A DNA stretch of 6,299 nt, taken from assembly GCA_946638265.1 (NCBI GenBank), contig CAMPBN010000069.1, positions 1 through 6,299 on the forward strand, in the 5' to 3' direction. A program made the translations under genes and the position numbers. The first letter of the stretch is position 1. Every line of letters starts with the position of its first letter. This stretch comes from an uncultured Bacillota bacterium. GTDB lineage: Bacteria > Bacillota > Clostridia > Peptostreptococcales > Anaerovoracaceae. Below are positions 4,907 to 6,299 of the stretch, one piece after another. Under the pieces are notes generated by a model. That model was not told the DNA's origin, did not search any database, and saw nothing but the letters and a program-made list of their open reading frames with translations.

Positions 4907-6184
4907 TTATGCCTTGATGTCCAGACCCGATTTTTGGTTGCGCAGCTCTTTGAAGTGGGATGCCACGGATGTGGTGGCGCTAAACGGTGCCACTCTGCAG
5001 AGTGCCAGACGGAAGCCCGAATTTTCAATAGCCGAGCGGATATTGTTTCTGGCCTGGCGGATGTCCCGCTGCAGCTCGGCCGGAGCCTTGATGTCCAGAT
5101 CTATCATTCCGTCGCGCTCCAGCAGATCCACTTCGAATGTGCCGTAGTCGTCTGACTCGATAGTGAAGAAGATGTTCACTGCAGAGTCGGCCTTGCCTTT
5201 GCGGCCTTCCGCATCTTTGTCCACATACATCTCCAGATATGTATTGCTGCCGTTATAGTCGATCGGGATCATGAAATGCATCAGCGGCATGGCCGGACTT
5301 TCGTTGTCCACCATGGTGTTCAAAAGGTTCAGCGCCAGCTTTTGCACGCCTGCAGGGCTGTCATCGTCCAGGGCGCTGCCAAGGAATGCCGCCAGATCTC
5401 CTTTTTCTTCTGTTCCCGCGCCAAAACGCGCCAGAAAATCCTTTCCCACATTGTCGATTTTCTGCTCCGTGCGTATATCGCGGGCCGCATCCAGTATCAG
5501 AGATTTGAGTTCTTCCGCGTCTTCGGCTGTGAACGGCTCTATATTTGAAAGGACTTCTCCCATGCTGTCCAAAGCCTTGGAAAGCTTGGCAGGGTCTGCC
5601 TTGTCATATCTGGCAATATAATGGACGATCGATGTGATCGGGTTGCGGATGCTTTCAGACTGGTTGTATTTGGCTACCAGCTTTGAAAGCTCGGGCACCA
5701 GTTGATCTTTCAGGAAAGTCTGTGTCTTCTCCATGCTTTCGCTGTCCAGCTTCAGGATATCTCCGTCTTTCAGCATATTTTGCACCTGAGAATACGGATT
5801 GCTCTTGCCGTCCGAGGTGCCGCCTGTTTCTTTAATCAGACTCTGCAGGGTTTCTATCAGGTTCTGCACCACCGGCCTGTCGGATTTGAAAAGCTTCCCT
5901 TCCAGCTCGCCCAGCTTGCCAGCGATGGCCTGCAGGGACTGGTCCTGATTGGTGTAGCAATCAAAATGGCGCAGGATGTTCACTACGGAATTTTGCACTG
6001 CCTTGCTCTCGGCGCTGAGCTGTTTTCCTGTTATGGCTTCAGCCAGGGAGCCTGCCAGGTTCATGGTCTCGGCTTTGGCTGCGTTTGCGGTGCTTTCAGC
6101 GCCGGACGCGGGTGCGGCTTCTTCTGCCTGACCGGCCAGGGCTGCGGCAGCCACGGGGCTTTCCGCCCCTGCGGCCTCTTCCAT
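4907..6184 (-). CDS. FliK-C-like protein (YlqG-type), 5' end unreliable
   Basis: The frame gives 425 residues from ATG 6184. Residues ~297-400 resemble the FliK C-terminal (Flg_hook) domain: PLMHFMIPIDYNG..., YLEMYVDKD, a VNIFFTIES strand, GTFEVDLLERDGMIDLDI, then helix RDIRQARNNIRSAIENSGF. The middle is helical and charged, and residues 11-50 are Ala-rich. FliK measures hook length and, through FlhB-C, switches export specificity; the neighbouring FlhB-C-like gene fits that partnership. In Bacillus the equivalent pair lies outside the main flagellar operon. The ATG at 6184 has no good ribosome binding site, and its first ~8-10 codons are antisense to an endonuclease III fragment. The real N-terminus is therefore probably lost at a junction near 6155-6164. 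Confidence 0.75.
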   Translation of the reverse strand: MEEAAGAESPVAAAALAGQAEEAAPASGAESTANAAKAETMNLAGSLAEAITGKQLSAESKAVQNSVVNILRHFDCYTNQDQSLQAIAGKLGELEGKLFKSDRPVVQNLIETLQSLIKETGGTSDGKSNPYSQVQNMLKDGDILKLDSESMEKTQTFLKDQLVPELSKLVAKYNQSESIRNPITSIVHYIARYDKADPAKLSKALDSMGEVLSNIEPFTAEDAEELKSLILDAARDIRTEQKIDNVGKDFLARFGAGTEEKGDLAAFLGSALDDDSPAGVQKLALNLLNTMVDNESPAMPLMHFMIPIDYNGSNTYLEMYVDKDAEGRKGKADSAVNIFFTIESDDYGTFEVDLLERDGMIDLDIKAPAELQRDIRQARNNIRSAIENSGFRLALCRVAPFSATTSVASHFKELRNQKSGLDIKA

Positions 6185-6299
6185 ACCAAGGCGGAGTCCT
6201 GCGTCGCCATGTCACGCATCATCGTCCGGGACTACGGCGGCCGGGTCCCCGACACCATGGAGGACCTGCTGTCCCTGCCCGGCGTGGGCCGGAAGATCG
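6161..6299 (+). CDS. nth: Endonuclease III, internal fragment (both ends missing)
   Basis: The plus frame from about 6164 reads RPCGLFHTKA, then SRIIVRDYGGRVPDTMEDLL, then LPGVGRKI to the window edge. These match consecutive conserved blocks of Nth, a DNA glycosylase/AP lyase of base-excision repair. The helix-hairpin-helix LPGVGRK includes the catalytic Lys (Lys120 in E. coli). The first ~half of the protein is missing: upstream of 6161 the frame stays open but reads FCLTGQGCGSHGA, the antisense of the FliK-like gene and not Nth-like. The fragment is much richer in GC than the rest. It is best explained as a gene cut at a chimeric or rearranged junction; the C-terminal Fe-S cluster part would lie beyond the window. 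Confidence 0.8.

Noticed and set aside
5271..5621. Plus-strand frames of 90-116 residues opposite the FliK-like gene
   Set aside because: They are antisense shadows of a balanced-GC gene, Ser/Arg/Ala-rich with no recognisable motif.
1..6299. CRISPR array, tRNA, rRNA or insertion sequence
   Set aside because: No spaced repeats, no cloverleaf or rRNA signature, and no transposase or terminal inverted repeats were seen on reading.

Overview
The window looks like a motile, low-to-mid-GC Bacillota (Clostridia-like) genome. The evidence is a Hag-type flagellin with SigD-like promoters and CsrA-like leader sites, strong AGGAGG ribosome binding sites, a Firmicutes-style Fic protein with a winged-helix tail, and the FliK-like/FlhB-C-like pair known from Bacillus as ylqG-ylqH. 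The genus cannot be fixed from this sequence. Base composition is patchy: AT-richer on the left and around 3460-4540, more balanced in flagellin and the FliK-like gene, and clearly GC-rich in the last ~140 bases.

Layout, left to right. Positions 1-384 (minus) hold the N-terminus of an exported surface protein, cut by the window edge. Positions 519-1595 (minus) hold a Fic-domain protein. Its intrinsic terminator overlaps the promoter of the surface-protein gene. Positions 1596-1884 are a divergent regulatory region: a sigma-A-type promoter drives fic leftward, and two near-identical SigD-type promoters 94 bp apart drive flagellin rightward. A flagellin leader with CsrA-type GGA sites follows. 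Positions 1885-3330 (plus) hold flagellin, which ends at a strong hairpin terminator.

Positions 3461-4388 (minus) hold a compact two-gene operon: a DUF6088/AbiEi-like winged-helix protein and an 8-bp-overlapping 109-residue acidic protein I do not recognise. Its promoter is embedded in a perfect 34-bp palindrome. The layout resembles an autoregulated toxin-antitoxin or abortive-infection cassette, but without the usual AbiEii nucleotidyltransferase. This is the best candidate here for an undescribed system.

Positions 4538-6184 (minus) hold a FliK-C-like protein followed by a stand-alone FlhB C-terminal-domain protein. At about 6155-6164 the sequence switches to an internal fragment of endonuclease III on the plus strand. 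Both genes are broken at this junction, which suggests an assembly chimera or a rearrangement. The 5' end of the FliK-like gene should therefore not be trusted.
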